This document shows positions 63,501-64,000 of a stretch of 64,000 nucleotides of DNA, one piece after another. The stretch spans positions 73,604,953 through 73,668,952 of the forward strand of contig OZ024827.1 of assembly GCA_964016985.1 (NCBI GenBank), read 5' to 3'. The position numbers and the translations under genes were made by a program. Under the pieces are notes generated by a model. It made no database searches, was not told the origin of the DNA, and worked only from the letters and a program-made list of their open reading frames with translations. The number at the start of each line of letters is the position of its first letter. The stretch's first letter is position 1. Origin of the DNA: Anodontia alba (lineage: Eukaryota; Mollusca; Bivalvia; Lucinida; Lucinidae).

Positions 63501-64000
63501 AAACCAAGGTCTATTTCTTTTTGAACGTGTCGAGGACTTTGGAATACATTTTTCGGCTACATGAATTAATGTATCAGTAAAAGCTTGTATATCATCTGCT
63601 GTTTTAAACATTTCAGGATTTAATTTTTCATTACATAGCTCTATAAAATTCTCCCAGTTTGCTTTATTCAAATTCCATCGGGAATGATGGTCTTCATTTG
63701 TCGATTCAATTTCTTCAATTTTAATTGGAAAATGATCGCTCCCATGAAGGTCATCTAAAACTGACCAATCAAAATCTAAGTAAATATTTGGAGAGCATAT
63801 AGACAAATCTAAAGCAAAATAATTTCTTGTAGGAGAATGAAGATAAGTTGGTTGTTTATCGTTAAATAAACATAGATCATTTTCTGCAATAAAATTTTCT
63901 ATTATTTCTCCTTTGTCATTTGTATCCAGACAACCCCATAGTTTGCTGTGACTATTAAAGTCACCTAATAATAAATAAGGACGAGGTAACTGGTTTATAA
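60519..64000 (-). mobile_element. I/Nimb-like LINE copy N8, 3' part to window edge
   Basis: Tail 60519-60530, terminal hairpin 60543-60575, 3' UTR, then ORF2. It is inside N7 and, as far as visible, is itself uninterrupted, so it is the innermost and probably the youngest or one of the youngest copies. It runs off the right edge in the endonuclease. Confidence 0.95.
60690..64000 (-). CDS. LINE ORF2, copy N8, partial (about 1103 codons visible)
   Basis: Open from the natural stop at 60690 to the window edge, with all polymerase, RNase H and C-terminal motifs intact (QGVPQGSILSP, FVDDFGIF, YTDGS, SDSLSVLKSL, LPSHVN). The right edge lies in the endonuclease near RPYLLLGDFNSH. Private change: Thr for Ser in FRTTPVESL. 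About 120 N-terminal codons, ORF1 and the 5' UTR are outside the window. Confidence 0.95.
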   Translation of the reverse strand, partial: INQLPRPYLLLGDFNSHSKLWGCLDTNDKGEIIENFIAENDLCLFNDKQPTYLHSPTRNYFALDLSICSPNIYLDFDWSVLDDLHGSDHFPIKIEEIESTNEDHHSRWNLNKANWENFIELCNEKLNPEMFKTADDIQAFTDTLIHVAEKCIPKSSTRSKRNRPWFNKDVKNSINKRKSALRKFNRQPTKENLIHAKQMRAKARKTIKTAKRTSWQQYVSKLNSRTPAKKIWDMIRKITGKNKNNKHVHIKSNGNICSTTKDISNALGENFQKNSSSANYSETFQNIKQEREKEHLNFTSLNHEKYNVPFTASELLDALHKSHDTAAGPDDIHYQILKHLPDNALKTLLNILNDIWITGKFPKDWSKATIIPIPKPNKDHTEATNYRPIALTSCLCKTMERMINDRLVWFLESNQLITKYQAGFRKNNCTNDHLIRLESFIRDAFIKKEHVVAVFFDLEKAYDTTWKHGIMKDLHKLGLKGRLPLFIQNFLSDRTFNVRIGNTLSDIFKQEQGVPQGSILSPTLFGIKINDIVKCVKDLDCSLFVDDFGIFIRSKNMETIEFKLQRCLNNIEDWATENGFKFSKTKTQCVHFCQIRQLHLDPHLTIYGSPIPVVSEAKFLGLLFDNKLSFIPHIKALKAKCLKALDILKVLSSSDWGGDRTVLLNLYRSLIRSKLDYGSIVYGSARKSYLKSLDTIHHQGLRLALGAFRTTPVESLYAESNEPSLYIRREKLSLQYVTKLAANPRNSAHDCVFNPKYERFYNNKPTAIKPLGLRIQPLLEEANINIKNVQHFSFPSKEPWTLNPPKIILDLHKNKKTEVESHIFKNEFLEIKSNYKHYLSIYTDGSKQDEKVACSVISPNFTDSIRLPDNSSIFTAEAKAIDIALYHIRDQSEKQFIIYSDSLSVLKSLKDLHHRNPLIQQILKKYYYLSASKEIVFCWLPSHVNIRGNELADSEAKSALSLVITNFKIPHSDFKSNVCQYINNKCQSVWETQTYNKLNEIKPNFNSKCTFSNLSRKEQTKITRCRLGHTRITHSYILNNEQAPFCIPCNEPFTVKHFLVTCAEFNYIRTKYFNVKNIKELFNMPTQKILDFLKEIGLFNKI

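Noticed and set aside
31235..64000. Tandem segmental duplication or assembly duplication instead of nested insertion
   Set aside because: N4 is interrupted and resumes at exact 13-14 bp target duplications, every junction has a tail, and copies differ by private substitutions. A copying artefact would not create these.

Overview
This is a repeat-rich animal nuclear genome window with no bacterial or phage organisation. The repeats point to a mollusc, most likely a bivalve: tandem units of about 165 bp inside a Helentron-like element, tRNA-derived SINEs, several families of small inverted-repeat elements, and many LINE remnants. The base composition is AT-rich. The species cannot be read from the sequence.

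Only one host gene can be supported. It lies on the minus strand and encodes a secreted fibrinogen-related protein. Three coding exons are visible at 24511-24829, 9475-9614 and 3341-3437. Each junction has a consensus splice site, and the phases agree (1, 0, 1). Exon 1 encodes a signal peptide and a cysteine-containing, PAN/apple-like segment. Exons 2 and 3 encode the start of a fibrinogen C-terminal domain. The remaining exons should lie to the left of base 1. The introns (about 14.9 and 6.0 kb) are full of transposon debris.

Layout: 1-2300 is a decayed RTE-like LINE on the minus strand. 4689-5676 is a 5'-truncated LINE on the plus strand with a 13-bp target-site duplication. 5966-30900 holds eight copies of a small element built around a long perfect palindrome, plus several other inverted-repeat families, some of them nested. 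A Helentron-like element with eleven units of about 165 bp lies at 9758-11941, a decayed CR1/Jockey-like LINE on the minus strand at 13272-15700, and a tRNA-derived SINE at 28623-28935.

31235-64000 is the striking part. It is a Russian-doll cluster of eight copies (N1-N8) of one I/Nimb-like non-LTR retrotransposon, all on the minus strand, each inserted inside another copy. N2 sits in N1, N3 in N2, N4 in N3, N5, N6 and N7 in N4, and N8 in N7. Two copies (N5, N6) are full length at about 6.4-6.5 kb. N5 has intact ORF1 (415 aa, zinc knuckles) and ORF2 (1223 aa, endonuclease, reverse transcriptase, RNase H, C-terminal zinc motif). ORF2 is also intact in N6 and open as far as visible in N7 and N8. 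Because N4 is split by N5 and N6 and resumes after each, both target-site duplications can be read. Since each host is another copy of the same element, the empty target sites can also be read. All have GGA on the plus strand next to the ATCC-repeat tail. A conserved hairpin lies just inside every tail.

All assignments come from reading the sequence. No database search was run.
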